NCBI RefSeq assembly: GCF_905147045.1
Contig: NC_065907.1
Coordinates: 9,982,001-10,046,000 of the forward strand
Source of the DNA: Nymphalis io
Taxonomy: Eukaryota; Arthropoda; Insecta; Lepidoptera; Nymphalidae
Direction of reading: 5' to 3'
Length of the DNA stretch: 64,000 nucleotides
Shown: piece by piece, positions 34,479-46,700 of the stretch
Layout of the letters: every line of letters begins with the position of its first letter
Position numbering within the stretch: position 1 is the first letter of the stretch
Notes under the pieces: model-generated
What the model was told of the DNA's origin: nothing
Database searches by the model: none
The model's input: only the letters and a program-made list of their open reading frames with translations
Made by a program: the position numbers and the translations under genes

Positions 34479-35977
34479 ATGGCAGATGCGCCCAAAAAAA
34501 GGCCCCCAGTTACCGGCAAGCCCTCTAGGCCCGACCAAGGTAGCGGTCGCGGTATCGGCAGGGCAGGGGGTGCTAAGAATCACCGGTTCACGGCAGGCTA
34601 CCGTATAAAACGACTGAAAATGGCAACGTATAATGGACGCTCGATGAGGCTGGACCATCACCTCGCCGAATTAGAAGTAGAGTTAAGTCATATAAACTGG
34701 CATATACTGGGGTTATCTGAAGTCCGAAGACAGGGGGAGGACACGATAACTCTAGAGTCCGGTAACTTACTCTACTTCCGCGAAGGTGATAACCTCTCCC
34801 AGGGTGGTGTCGGTTTTCTAGTCAAAAAGGATCTCATTAGCAGCATTGTGGAAATCAGTAGTGTGTCGAACCGGGTAGCGTACCTTGTCCTAAAACTTTC
34901 CGACAGGTACTCCCTGAAGGTTGTACAGGTATATGCGCCAACTTCGACATACTCTGATGATGTGGTCGAAGCGATGTACGAGGACATCGCAAAGGCCCTC
35001 AACGACACCTCGAGGGCCCACTACAATGTTGTTATGGGAGACTTTAATGCTAAAGTGGGAGTACAAGATAGCGGTGAATCGAAAGTCGGACCTTACGGCT
35101 TGGGCTGCAGAAATCACAGGGGGCAAATGCTGGTAAACTTTCTCGAAGCGCAGGGGCTTTTTTTTGATGAATTCTTTCTTTCAAAAGAAGCCTCAGAGGA
35201 GGTGGACCTGGCGAAGCCCCGATAACGTGACAAGGAACGAGATAGACTTTATCATCTCGAATAAAAGGCACATATTTAGAGATGTTTCAGTGATCAACAG
35301 GTTTAATACCGGAAGTGATCACCGCTTGGTTCGAGGCACTCTAAATATCAACTTAAAAGCCGAAAGATCGAGAATGATGAGGTCTACTCTCCGACCTACC
35401 ATGCTCCAAGCTGCTCAAGGCTCCGAAAAGTTCCAAATGGAACTTCAAAATCAATTCACCGCGTTGGAAACCATAAGCAGCATTGATGAGAGAACCGACA
35501 CGCTGGTCAAAATACTGCAAAACACATCCCGCAAGTGTTTTCCGCCACAGAGAAGAGACAACGCACCAAAACTCTCTGCTGAGACACTCGAGCTCATGAG
35601 AAAACGACGAGAACTACCATCGTTTTTGTCAGATAAGGCCTTAAACCGAACAATAAAAACGCTGACGCGACGCGATCTCCGACGCTCCAATACCTGTGCC
35701 ATCAAGGCTGCGATTGAGCAAAATCGGGGATCGAAAGTGTTCGCTCGCAAGTTTGGGAGGCCGCGTCTGACAAAACTTAAAACTGAAAATGGTGGGGTCG
35801 TTACCTCTAGGCCTGAGATTGTCGGAGAAGTAGAGAGGTTTTATGGGCAGTTGTTCTCTTCAAGATCGGATAAGCCCGTGGGAATCAGTATTGATGATGA
35901 TGACTCTTATGCGCCATTACTCCGAGGAGCTCCCGGTCGTTGACCAAGAAGAGATTAGGGCGGCTCTAGAACAGCTT
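34479..35977 (+). pseudogene. RTE endonuclease and N-terminal RT region, frameshifted
   Basis: The apurinic-type endonuclease reads from 34479 (MATYNGRSMR and GLSEVR) to a T8 run at 35158-35165, where one extra T shifts the frame. It continues as LMNSFFQKKPQRRWTWRSPD and includes GSDHRLV. A second shift near 35895-35910, in a GAT-repeat region, moves reading to MRHYSEELPVVDQEEIRAAL. Without the two shifts it would be continuous with 37331 onward. Short-repeat slippage or assembly error are both possible causes. Confidence 0.8.
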
Positions 35978-37319
35978 GTTTGCTTGTGTTAGTGTTTTTT
36001 TTTTCAAGAAAGGTGATAAAACCCTCTTGAAAAACTACAGACCAATCTCCCTCCTGAGTCACGTGTATAAGCTGTTCTCAAGAGTCGTCACGAACCGTCT
36101 CGCCAGACGACTTGACGAGTTCCAGCCCCCAGAGCAAGCCGGCTTTCGATCAGGCTACAGCACCGTGGACCACATCCATACTGTTCGGCAGATTGTGCAG
36201 AAGACCGAAGAGTACAATCAGCCGCTGTGTATGGCATTTGTGGACTACGAGAAAGCCTTCGACTCCATCGAAACCTGGGCAGTGCTCGACTCATTGCAGA
36301 GATGTCATATCGATTGGAGATATATCGAGGTACTGAGATGTCTGTACAACGCCGCTACAATGACTGTCCACATCCAGGACTGTAAGACGAAGGCGATCCA
36401 ATTGCGCAGAGGGGTGAGACAGGGGGATGTAATATCCCCGAAACTGTTCACCAACGCGTTGGAAGACGTTTTCAAAACGCTGGATTGGACTAGGTATGGA
36501 GTCAATGTAAACGGCGAGTACATCTCACACCTTCGATTTGCCGACGATATCGTCATCATAGCAGAGTCGCTGGAACAACTCACCGAAATGCTGCGTAGCC
36601 TAGGCGAGTCTTCCCGGTGTGTCGGTCTCGGCATGAACTTGGACAAGACCAAGGTCATGTTCAATAGGCATGTCGTGCCGGGACCGATATACGTCGAGGG
36701 GAAACCTCTCGAAGTTGTTAGTGAATATACCTACCTAGGACAGATTATACAAATCGGTAGGAACAACTTCGAGAAGGAAGCCGATCGAAGAATTCGCTTG
36801 GGATGGGCAGCATTTGGCAACCTTCGTCAAGTCCTCAAGTCGTCTATACCGCAATGTTTGAAGACGAAAGTCTTCAACCAATGCGTCTTACCTGCCATGA
36901 CATACGGTGCCGAAACGTGGACACTAACTGCGGGACTAGTCCACAAATTCAAAGTCGCTCAGCGTGCTATGGAGCGAGCTATGCTCGGAGTATCTTTGAA
37001 GGATAAGATCAGAAATGAGATTATCCGGAAAAGAACCGGAGTCACCGACATAGCTTGCAAAATTAGCAGGCTGAAGTGGCAGTGGGCTGGTCACGTATGT
37101 CGTAGGACCGATGGCCGTTGGAGCAGACGAGTCCTAGAGTGGAGACCGCGAATCGGCAAGCGCAGCGTAGGGCGCCCTCCAGCCAGGTGGACCGACGACC
37201 TTAAGAAGGTGGCGGGCACCAACTGGATGCGGAAGGCGGAGGACAGGGAGCTTTGGCGCACCTTGGGAGAGGCCTATGTTCAGCAGTGGACAACGATTGG
37301 CTGTTGATTGATTGATTGA
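35978..37319 (+). mobile_element. 5'-truncated RTE copy inserted in the RTE above
   Basis: From about 36002 to 37319 it is nearly identical to 37486-38803 of the host element. I found two differences: A36376 versus G37860, and G37070 versus A38554. It starts with about 24 nt unrelated to the host (35978-36001), has an open RT frame from within 35998 to the TGA at 37305-37307, and ends in TTGA repeats. It is flanked by TAGAACAGCTT at 35967-35977 and 37320-37330. Confidence 0.82.
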
Positions 37320-37330
37320 TAGAACAGCTT

Positions 37331-38791
37331 AAAAACAACAAAGCTCCGGGAGATGACGGAATCACAACAGAGTTGCTTAAGGCAGGCGGGACTCCGGTCC
37401 TGAAAGAGCTAGCAAGCCTCTTTAATTCCGTCATCCAACATGGCAAGACCCCGGAAACGTGGAGCGGGAGTGAGGTGATACTGTTTTTCAAGAAAGGTGA
37501 TAAAACCCTCTTGAAAAACTACAGACCAATCTCCCTCCTGAGTCACGTGTATAAGCTGTTCTCAAGAGTCGTCACGAACCGTCTCGCCAGACGACTTGAC
37601 GAGTTCCAGCCCCCAGAGCAAGCCGGCTTTCGATCAGGCTACAGCACCGTGGACCACATCCATACTGTTCGGCAGATTGTGCAGAAGACCGAAGAGTACA
37701 ATCAGCCGCTGTGTATGGCATTTGTGGACTACGAGAAAGCCTTCGACTCCATCGAAACCTGGGCAGTGCTCGACTCATTGCAGAGATGTCATATCGATTG
37801 GAGATATATCGAGGTACTGAGATGTCTGTACAACGCCGCTACAATGACTGTCCACATCCGGGACTGTAAGACGAAGGCGATCCAATTGCGCAGAGGGGTG
37901 AGACAGGGGGATGTAATATCCCCGAAACTGTTCACCAACGCGTTGGAAGACGTTTTCAAAACGCTGGATTGGACTAGGTATGGAGTCAATGTAAACGGCG
38001 AGTACATCTCACACCTTCGATTTGCCGACGATATCGTCATCATAGCAGAGTCGCTGGAACAACTCACCGAAATGCTGCGTAGCCTAGGCGAGTCTTCCCG
38101 GTGTGTCGGTCTCGGCATGAACTTGGACAAGACCAAGGTCATGTTCAATAGGCATGTCGTGCCGGGACCGATATACGTCGAGGGGAAACCTCTCGAAGTT
38201 GTTAGTGAATATACCTACCTAGGACAGATTATACAAATCGGTAGGAACAACTTCGAGAAGGAAGCCGATCGAAGAATTCGCTTGGGATGGGCAGCATTTG
38301 GCAACCTTCGTCAAGTCCTCAAGTCGTCTATACCGCAATGTTTGAAGACGAAAGTCTTCAACCAATGCGTCTTACCTGCCATGACATACGGTGCCGAAAC
38401 GTGGACACTAACTGCGGGACTAGTCCACAAATTCAAAGTCGCTCAGCGTGCTATGGAGCGAGCTATGCTCGGAGTATCTTTGAAGGATAAGATCAGAAAT
38501 GAGATTATCCGGAAAAGAACCGGAGTCACCGACATAGCTTGCAAAATTAGCAGACTGAAGTGGCAGTGGGCTGGTCACGTATGTCGTAGGACCGATGGCC
38601 GTTGGAGCAGACGAGTCCTAGAGTGGAGACCGCGAATCGGCAAGCGCAGCGTAGGGCGCCCTCCAGCCAGGTGGACCGACGACCTTAAGAAGGTGGCGGG
38701 CACCAACTGGATGCGGAAGGCGGAGGACAGGGAGCTTTGGCGCACCTTGGGAGAGGCCTATGTTCAGCAGTGGACAACGATTGGCTGTTGA
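37331..38791 (+). pseudogene. RTE reverse transcriptase, 3' part of host element
   Basis: An open frame from KNNKAPGDDG through the RT core (SGYSTVDHIHTVRQIV, AFVDYEKAFDS, RRGVRQGDVISP, RFADDIVIIAES) to the C-terminal GRPPARWTDDLKK and stop at 38789-38791. Catalytic aspartates are present in FADD. The frame is intact here, but the element is cut off from its endonuclease by the insertion and frameshifts. Confidence 0.82.
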
Positions 38792-38807
38792 TTGATTGAT
38801 TGATTGA

Positions 38808-40583
38808 GGTTGTAATAAAAGTCGAATTCAAGATGATTCATTTATTTATTTGTCTTTTAAGAACAGATAAGCCATATACATAGATCAAAACACATTAACT
38901 AATAGAGTTAAAAGATTTATATAGACAACACCGTCCTTAAAACTATATAATTATAGAGATCAGACGCAAGTTAAATATACGGTTTTACCCTTAAAGAGAT
39001 GTTCGCTACTTTTAATGTAATATGTAGCTACTAAATATAACCTATGTGATATTTAGAGTAGGAATTGTAAAGATTTATCAAGTAACTTCTGACAAATACA
39101 GGCATGTACACATTCTTTTCAATTCTATGGAAGTTATCTCTGGCCTTATGGCTCAAGTGAAGACCATCCATAACGTTTTGTTTTTATATCTTCTCTTTTT
39201 GATCTCTGTTCATTCTTTATTGTTCTTTGTAAAATGTTATTGAGTATACCGTATGTCTATCTAAATTAGTCAGAATACCTATTTGATGTTACATTGTTTA
39301 TAAACTATACTTTTAATACTCAATTGCCAGAATATAAGCTTACAATCTCAAATGCATAAAGCATCAATTTCGTTGTCATCGTAGCCCGCATTTGACAAAA
39401 GTTTTAAAAAGACAAACATTAGAATTAATTCGAATTTCAAAACCGTAGCCATAAAGATAGAAAGTTATGATTTGTTCTCCACTACGATTATAATATACTA
39501 TATTTATTAAATAACACGTTCTAACATTTATTAAATCACATAATTTTGATATGTATGTGTTGAATGGAGCACCATCGATGCTTGATATGTATCGAACTCC
39601 ACTAATCACTAAAAAGATCTAAAAATGTTTCATAAACACTACAATACCGATCATATTAAAATAATTGTACTTTATCCACTACTGGTTGTTATCTATAATA
39701 TATTAAATAGTTCTAAGTTACAATGATATGTTCTCGTGGTCCTACTTTGGAATATTTTTCCAAAAGCCAGATACAAAGCGCATGCATTCCTTACTTTTTC
39801 TTATACATATTTCTATATATCTACCTAAGAAATGAATTTTTTTTTGACATTAAGATAATATATTCTTTTAAATTTTTTTGACATAGCCGTTTCAATGGAG
39901 TCGCCTCTGACATCGTTTTGGGATAGAAAGCCTTAAGTATAATTTTCACTAAGGGCGACATTCATTCTCTCAGACGTAGCTCAATAAAAGTCGTGACCAG
40001 GATCATGAATAATGCTTTTAAACGTACCTACTTGTATTTTTAATCATACCAATAAACATTTTTTAATCATTTATTTTCCCAGTTGTTAAACATTCAACAC
40101 TTTGTTGGAAATAGTAATTTTATTAGCACTTCCATGATGTAGACGCGAGTATTTCCTTGGTCAAGACTTTTTAATTTAGATTTAAAAACTGTTTAAATAA
40201 AGTCTATTTTACAATAGATAAAATATATCTACTTATCCTACTGTTATTCGAAAATTAATCATTATAAACTACCTAAATGTTTTTAAATGTAGAAATGCGT
40301 GAGACGCGGCGATTATTTAATCGATATATTTGATAAAAATTGAGAGGCAATCGTTCGATTCGAATCGATTCCACGTGGCCGGTTGTAGAAGGCGATTACG
40401 ATTACGAACAAGTGCTTCTCGTTAAATAAATTTCAAGCATACATCATTCTCACGGGCGTGAAAAGAGAAAATTCAATTTCTCTTATACTTAAAGGAGTCG
40501 TAGGGAAGATAACTGTAGAATGAGGAGCTGATAGGGCCAAATTGGACGACGTGGTAGTAATCAGAGGCCGACTCCGGTGCTAT
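38808..40583. other. region between RTE and prohormone-4 coding end
   Basis: AT-rich. The part nearest 40583 is probably the prohormone-4 3' UTR. No other gene seen. Confidence 0.7.
40070..40075 (-). promoter_or_regulatory. candidate poly(A) signal for prohormone-4
   Basis: AATAAA on the minus strand, about 510 nt after the stop codon. AT-rich sequence makes such hexamers common, so this is only a candidate. Confidence 0.3.
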
Positions 40584-40777
40584 TCAATCGAGGAAACCGG
40601 TGTTAACCAATTTCTCCAGGAAAAACTTGACGTCGCCAAGTTCATTGTCCTTGATGCCAAGGGATTTCAGCATACCGAGATCGCCGTTCTCAACTGCCAT
40701 AAATACGGAGCGAAGGTGTTCGAGGTCAGATCTCATCAGGTGGAGAGCGGCGCCGAAGTCTTCAATGGTTTGCGATT
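40584..40777 (-). CDS. prohormone-4: prohormone-4 coding exon 4 and stop
   Basis: The exon follows acceptor AATTCCAG. It codes for (E)[59 protein letters not shown] and GFLD, then TGA at 40584-40586. Confidence 0.95.
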
Positions 40778-43700
40778 CTGGAATTATTTATTGTAATTGT
40801 AATTTCAATCCTATATAGATTATAATTCTTACTATAAAGATTCTTGACTTGACTCTCTTTTAAAGCGGTGACATTGTCATAATGAAATATTTTTCTGATT
40901 TTTAACAATTATTATTTATACAATAGTAATAATATTTGAAGCCTTAGAAAGTCGGGAAACAAAAATTATTATGATACAAAATATAGCAAAACAAACATAT
41001 TATATAAAAATGTAAATACAAATAATTGAATTCAAATTATAAGCACAATGTCGCCCGACAACAATTGCTAGGAGCAAACTCATTTAGTACTTTATTGACG
41101 TAGCAAGCAAGCGAGGAGGTAATGCATTAAGCTTAGTAACGAAAGCTCAAGAGATTAAGCCACCCCTTTTTATTATTATTTCTTGACACTTTAATTATAT
41201 AAATAGTTTAACAAACAAAATATATTATTAATAATAATAAATGAATATTATTCGATAATAGAACAAATATAATAAAAGTAGTATATAATTATGTACATGT
41301 AAAAATAAAGATTATTTACCAGATAGAGCAATAGCCACTTTCTCCACTCCACCGAGCGGTTCCAGGGCATCTCTGGCCTTGCTTCCGAACAGCTTCTCCA
41401 AGTAATTAGGTCCATGCGAAGCTATGAGGGATTGCAAAAACGAAGCGGTTTCTTCTACAGGTGGTCGTTTAGCTGAAAGAAATATATATAACTTCAAATT
41501 TCAGGCATTTATATTCAAGAATGTTAATCAAAATACTCTTTTTATGTTTTTGGAATATTATCGATAGCAGATACTTTATAATACTATTAAAATAGATTAG
41601 TAATGTTATGTTGGTTGCCTATAAACTTGCGAAGTTGAGTCAATTAGTGTCGAATATATTTTCAATCAAAGTATAATTCATTGTGATTCTTTTAATAAAA
41701 ATCAAACCGACTTAAAACCTTTTAATAAAAAACCAAGTAGAGATTTTTTGTTGTTTTTTTCAAATTAACTCTTGTAAAACAACTCCTATGTCCGCGTAGT
41801 ACGGTTTATTTTAATATACGGTTTGATCACTATTTACTAGAGCCGAGCGAAGCTAGGTCGCCCCGGTACTATATATAATTTAATAATGATAATAGTCTAA
41901 AAAAATATTCGGAAGAATATCTTACGCTGGAAAATCTTATATCATCAACATTAATCATCTTAATGCAATTTATTAAAAACCTTTTCTAAACGAAAAACCA
42001 ATTAGAAGATTGGTTCAAGTGTTTAGACCAAGTAAACAGTTTTATGACAACATTGTGTGACGCGACTAGATCAATAGTTACTTGTTGAACACTGACGGCC
42101 ATAATTATAAACGTAATTTAGCGAATGATCAGTTAAACAATGCTGTGTCTTCTTCTTTCTACCTAAACAAAAAATATAAATAAAAAAAATTGGCGGCCTT
42201 GATAGTTAGTTGCTTTCCGAAATCGTATTTGGTCACATGATATATATAACCTCTTTAAAAGTTATTTAAAAATAAATAAATCTAGGACAAAATATTACAT
42301 CAAATATAAACGATTATTTGCTAATTTTAATAGTTGTTTGTGGCCCAAAGTAGGATATGGTGTATCTATTCATGTTTTATCTATTTGCAAGGATCATGGA
42401 GAAAGTAAAATTGTATATACATAGATACTAGCCAATCGTCGATAATCGATTTGCGTAAAGTCCGTTCTTAGTGAGCGTCTACGTCGGGGAAGGAGTAACT
42501 GTAACAAATTTCAATTAAATCGGACGGATAGTTTAAGAGATCTCGTAATGAGTGTTATTTAGCTTATGTATATATATATATATGTCCGTGACAGCCTGTG
42601 AATGTCCCACTGCTGGGCTAAAGGCCTACTCTCCCCATTTGAGGAGAAGGCTTGGAGCTTATTCCACCACGCTGCTCCAGTGCGGGTTCGTGGAATACAC
42701 ATGTGGCAGAATTTCAGTTAAATTAGACACATGCAGGTTTATTCACGATGTTTTCCTTCACCGTAAAGCACGAGATGAATTATAATCACAAATTAAGCAC
42801 ATGAAAATTCAGTAGTGCTTGCACGGGTTTGAACCCACGATCATCGGTTAAGATTCACGTGTTCTTACCACTGGGCCATTTCGGATTTATTTATTTATTT
42901 GAAAGACCATTACCTACAATTTATTTGAATAGGGATACTGCTATAAGGAGTTTACTTTTAAAAGAAATGCACGCAGAAAAAAAAAATAGTACTTGACATA
43001 TAACATAATAAATGTATTTCGATGAAATATTAAAAAAAAGAATCTTTAAACGTTCTTTACATAATGTATAACCGTTTTCATGAAAACTGACGCGAATTTT
43101 CTTTGAAAGAAAATATTACGTGTTTATGCAAAAGTAATTCAGTAGGTTTATTTACGAAGCACAGCTGCGGACCGTATTTCGGAAACTTGCAGAATTTCAA
43201 ATGTATTCAAATAAGGTTCAGACACACTTTTCCAAAGTTCAACGAAAATGTATATTTTATGCAAGTTTTATGTATAATTTGTAATAAATTGTGTTTTAAC
43301 ATCTGTTTGACCGGATGAGTTTTCGCAAGCATTATTTTATGATTTTATAACTATCAAGTTAACGCTACGAATGACACTATGTGCTATGTGACTGCTTAAT
43401 TTCAGAATCGCTATTCACTTTAAACTGCAATAAAATATTATAGTATACAATTTCTTTATTCAATTAATATAATACTGGTGGTAGGGCTTTGTGCAAGCTC
43501 GTCTGGGTAGGTACCACCCACTCATCAGATATTCTACCGCAAAACAGCAATACTTGATATTGTTGTGTTCCGGTTTGAAGGGTGAGTGAGCCAGTGTAAT
43601 TACAGGCACAAGGGACATAAAATCTTAGTTCCCAAGGTTGGTGGCGCATTGGCTATAAGCGATGGTTGACATTTCTTACAATGCCAATGTCTAAGGGCGT

Positions 43701-46700
43701 TTGGTGACCACTTACCATCAAGTGGCCCATATGCTCGTCCACTTTCCTATTCTATAAAAAAAAAAAAATTAAATTCGTAACTATCCAGTTTTCTCTGATG
43801 TCAATAGACTTAGTCTTAAATTTAGCCCTGCTAAATTGAGGACTAAGTTCTAGAAATAGCGTAAAATTAAAAGATCGATGTTGGTTACACATTTATTTTA
43901 GGCCTGCAGAGGCGGGCGTACCGTCAGGACGTCACGGTAGTATACGCAAGCGATCCCGTGGCGTCCCCCGAAAAGAAGGTGTGGGTACCGCTGATTTTTT
44001 AGTGGCTATTCCGGCACCATCAGCGTCAGTGAGCTTACATACGCGTTTCCCCAGCGGAAAATAAACACATTTATTTTACTTTAAGCAAAGGTCCTGTTTT
44101 ATTATATATTCTTATAGTGCCGGTAATAAGGAACAACTAAGTAAATTCAAAACGCTAACTAAAGAAAAGGGCTCATCAGCAGCAAAACGTAAATGTTGAA
44201 ATTATTCCACATCTAACATATAGGTATCTAGATAATATCAATATCCAACTCGCAATTTATTATTGTGTACAAAATAGTACATTAGGTAGCATAGTAAAAT
44301 GAAAGAGGAATATATTTTTATTTAATAAATAGCCGCCCAAATATATTTATATAATAAATGCGTTATCTATATTTAATTCACTTTGTATGAGGATATAAAT
44401 GGTATTAATGTATATTTTTGATTATTTATTAATTAATAATTTTATCAATTATTATATAACATGAATCAACATGTACATAATTTAAATTATAATATAATTC
44501 AATAATTAACTTTATTTATGGTAAAATACTTCTTTAAAACGTTGTTTAATTTACACTATGTAATTTTTTTTTAATACAGATTATAATATTTTTTTATTAA
44601 TTTAAAAAAAAAAATTCAAATATTCGAATTTCGATCATAAGCGCTTTAAATATACATAACATTTTGTATTAATAAACAATATCAATCAAAACACATGATC
44701 AATCTCGTTAATTACGTTAATTATGAGCATAATAATATTGTAGATAATAAAGCATCACTTAATTAGTATTATTAACATAGCAGTTTGACAGTAGCTGTCA
44801 AAATTCTGGTCACGTGATATATTTCTATATATAAGTATGTTCTATGTTTAAATAAACCTTTTTGTTAATTATAGTATTCTATTTGTAATCCAATAATAAT
44901 GTACATATGTATACTGAACTTTATTTGGAAATCGGCGGAACAGTTTAGAAAGAACGTATTCTTGAATTTTTTTTTTTATATTCGCCGGGAGGGCAAATGA
45001 TAGAATCATTTGCCCTGCTGCTGCTGCCACCTGATGGTAAGTGGTAGTAGAGTCCAAACGCGACGACAGCCAGTACAGACGGGAAAAACGTTCTGCACTA
45101 GCCGCCTTCGCCTGGCCGGCAAGATGCCTCTTTACGCCTCGTTTGAAGGAACCCGTGTTGTAAGAAGAGGGGAACAAGTGAGCTGGTAAGGAATTCCATT
45201 GGAATTTGGAAGTACGACAAAGAAAGGAGTTGCCAAATTTCTTTGTTCGCGATGGAATTGATGTCACAGTCAATCGTCAATCCCCAGCATGGCGATTTTG
45301 CTTTGTATCACCAGCGGAGTACTACAGAGGGAGGGAAGAGGAGAAAATCCTGACTTTTTCGCTGTGAGAGCGCATACCTGTGTTTTCTTGGCATTACTCA
45401 ACAAGATTATCAGAGCCCCATTTGGCGATGAGCTCTAATGTCCTATCGAGTTCAATGACAAGATCCTTCCGCCTCTTCTCAATTTCCGCTCACCCAGCCA
45501 CTGCACGTCCACATGCACGATAGTACAGTGCATGGTATCCACCATGCACTGTACTATCGTCTGCATAGCAATGTATGTTCCCAAGAGAGAGCATATCATT
45601 GATATGCAAAAGAAAGAGTGTGGGAGATAGCACAGATCCCTGGGGGACCCCAGCATTCACTACATAGAATTGTGAAGCGCAACCATCAACTAAAACACGA
45701 AGGCTACGCTTGTGTAGGAAGCTGGCAATCCAGGTGCATAGCTGAGCAAGCAGACCATATGCCGGCAGCTCGGAGAGAAGACTTCTGTGCCAGACCCTGT
45801 CGAAAGCCTTGGAGATATCAAGGCTGATAGCCAACGATTCTCCATGCTTGTCGATAGCTTCACCCCAGAGGTGTGTTACGTACGCTAGAAGATCACCTGT
45901 GGACCGTTTTGGTCGAAACCCGTGCTGACGATCATTAACTAGACAGTGATCTTCTAGGTAATGGATCAGTTGGTTGTTTAAAATCCGTTCCATCACCTAA
46001 TAAAAAAGGTTCCATCATCTAATAAATAACAAAGTACTGAGGTGATAGCTATTGGCCGATAATTTGCCGGGTCAGACCGATCCCCTCTTTTGGGAACCGC
46101 TTGCACATTAGCTCTTCTCCAAGCCTCCGGCACACTTCCCGAAGAGAGAGAAAGTTGGAACAGGCGCGTTAACACAGGAGACAGCTCCGCTGCGCACTTC
46201 TTCAGCACTATGGCTGGTATTCCATCGGGACCGCTAGCTTTCCGTACATCAAGTGATTGCAGCTCCGCACGCACATCACGTTGCCTGATTTTTAATGTCA
46301 GGCATCGTATGGCCACATGAAGGTATTGTAGGTGGCAGCGCACTACAATCATTGATGACGGAATTATCGGCAAAGAGTTTAGCCGTCCGGATTTCTGAGA
46401 GGTGGCAGCGAAGGTTGGCAGAAATTGTTTTGCACAGACTTGTTCAGACGCCAGAAGCTACGGGAGCCCCTAGGATGCGAAACAAGGTCACATGAAACTG
46501 TACAATGCGCTGTGCATCCGCTCTCGTGTATGCCTTTCTACAGGACGTGGAATTTTTATTGTAGTTTGCTTTCAGTGAGTCAATGTTAGATGCCCCGCTA
46601 ATGCAGCCGTTGATCCACTTGCGATATACCACCTGCTTAGATGATACAGCATCGGTACATTCACGAGTGAACCAACGGTTACGCGTACCCCTACTGACGA

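Larger units (their letters stand above)
34300..38807 (+). mobile_element. RTE-type LINE with a second RTE copy inserted in it
   Basis: The element has a GC-rich 5' region, an endonuclease domain (motifs GLSEVR, GDFNAKVG, GSDHRLV), a reverse transcriptase (RRGVRQGDVISP, FADDIVII) and an RTE-type C-terminal region, ending in a TTGA repeat tail (38788-38807). It is interrupted at 35977/37331 by a 5'-truncated copy of the same family. The host part is 34300-35977 plus 37331-38807; reading resumes in frame across the insertion (RAALEQL to KNNKAPGDDG). The exact 5' end is uncertain. The element has higher GC than surrounding DNA. Confidence 0.85.

Noticed and set aside
35976..38791. Two tandem genes for reverse transcriptase
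   Set aside because: Flanking duplication and TTGA tails show one RTE inserted in another; these are transposon remnants, not host genes.
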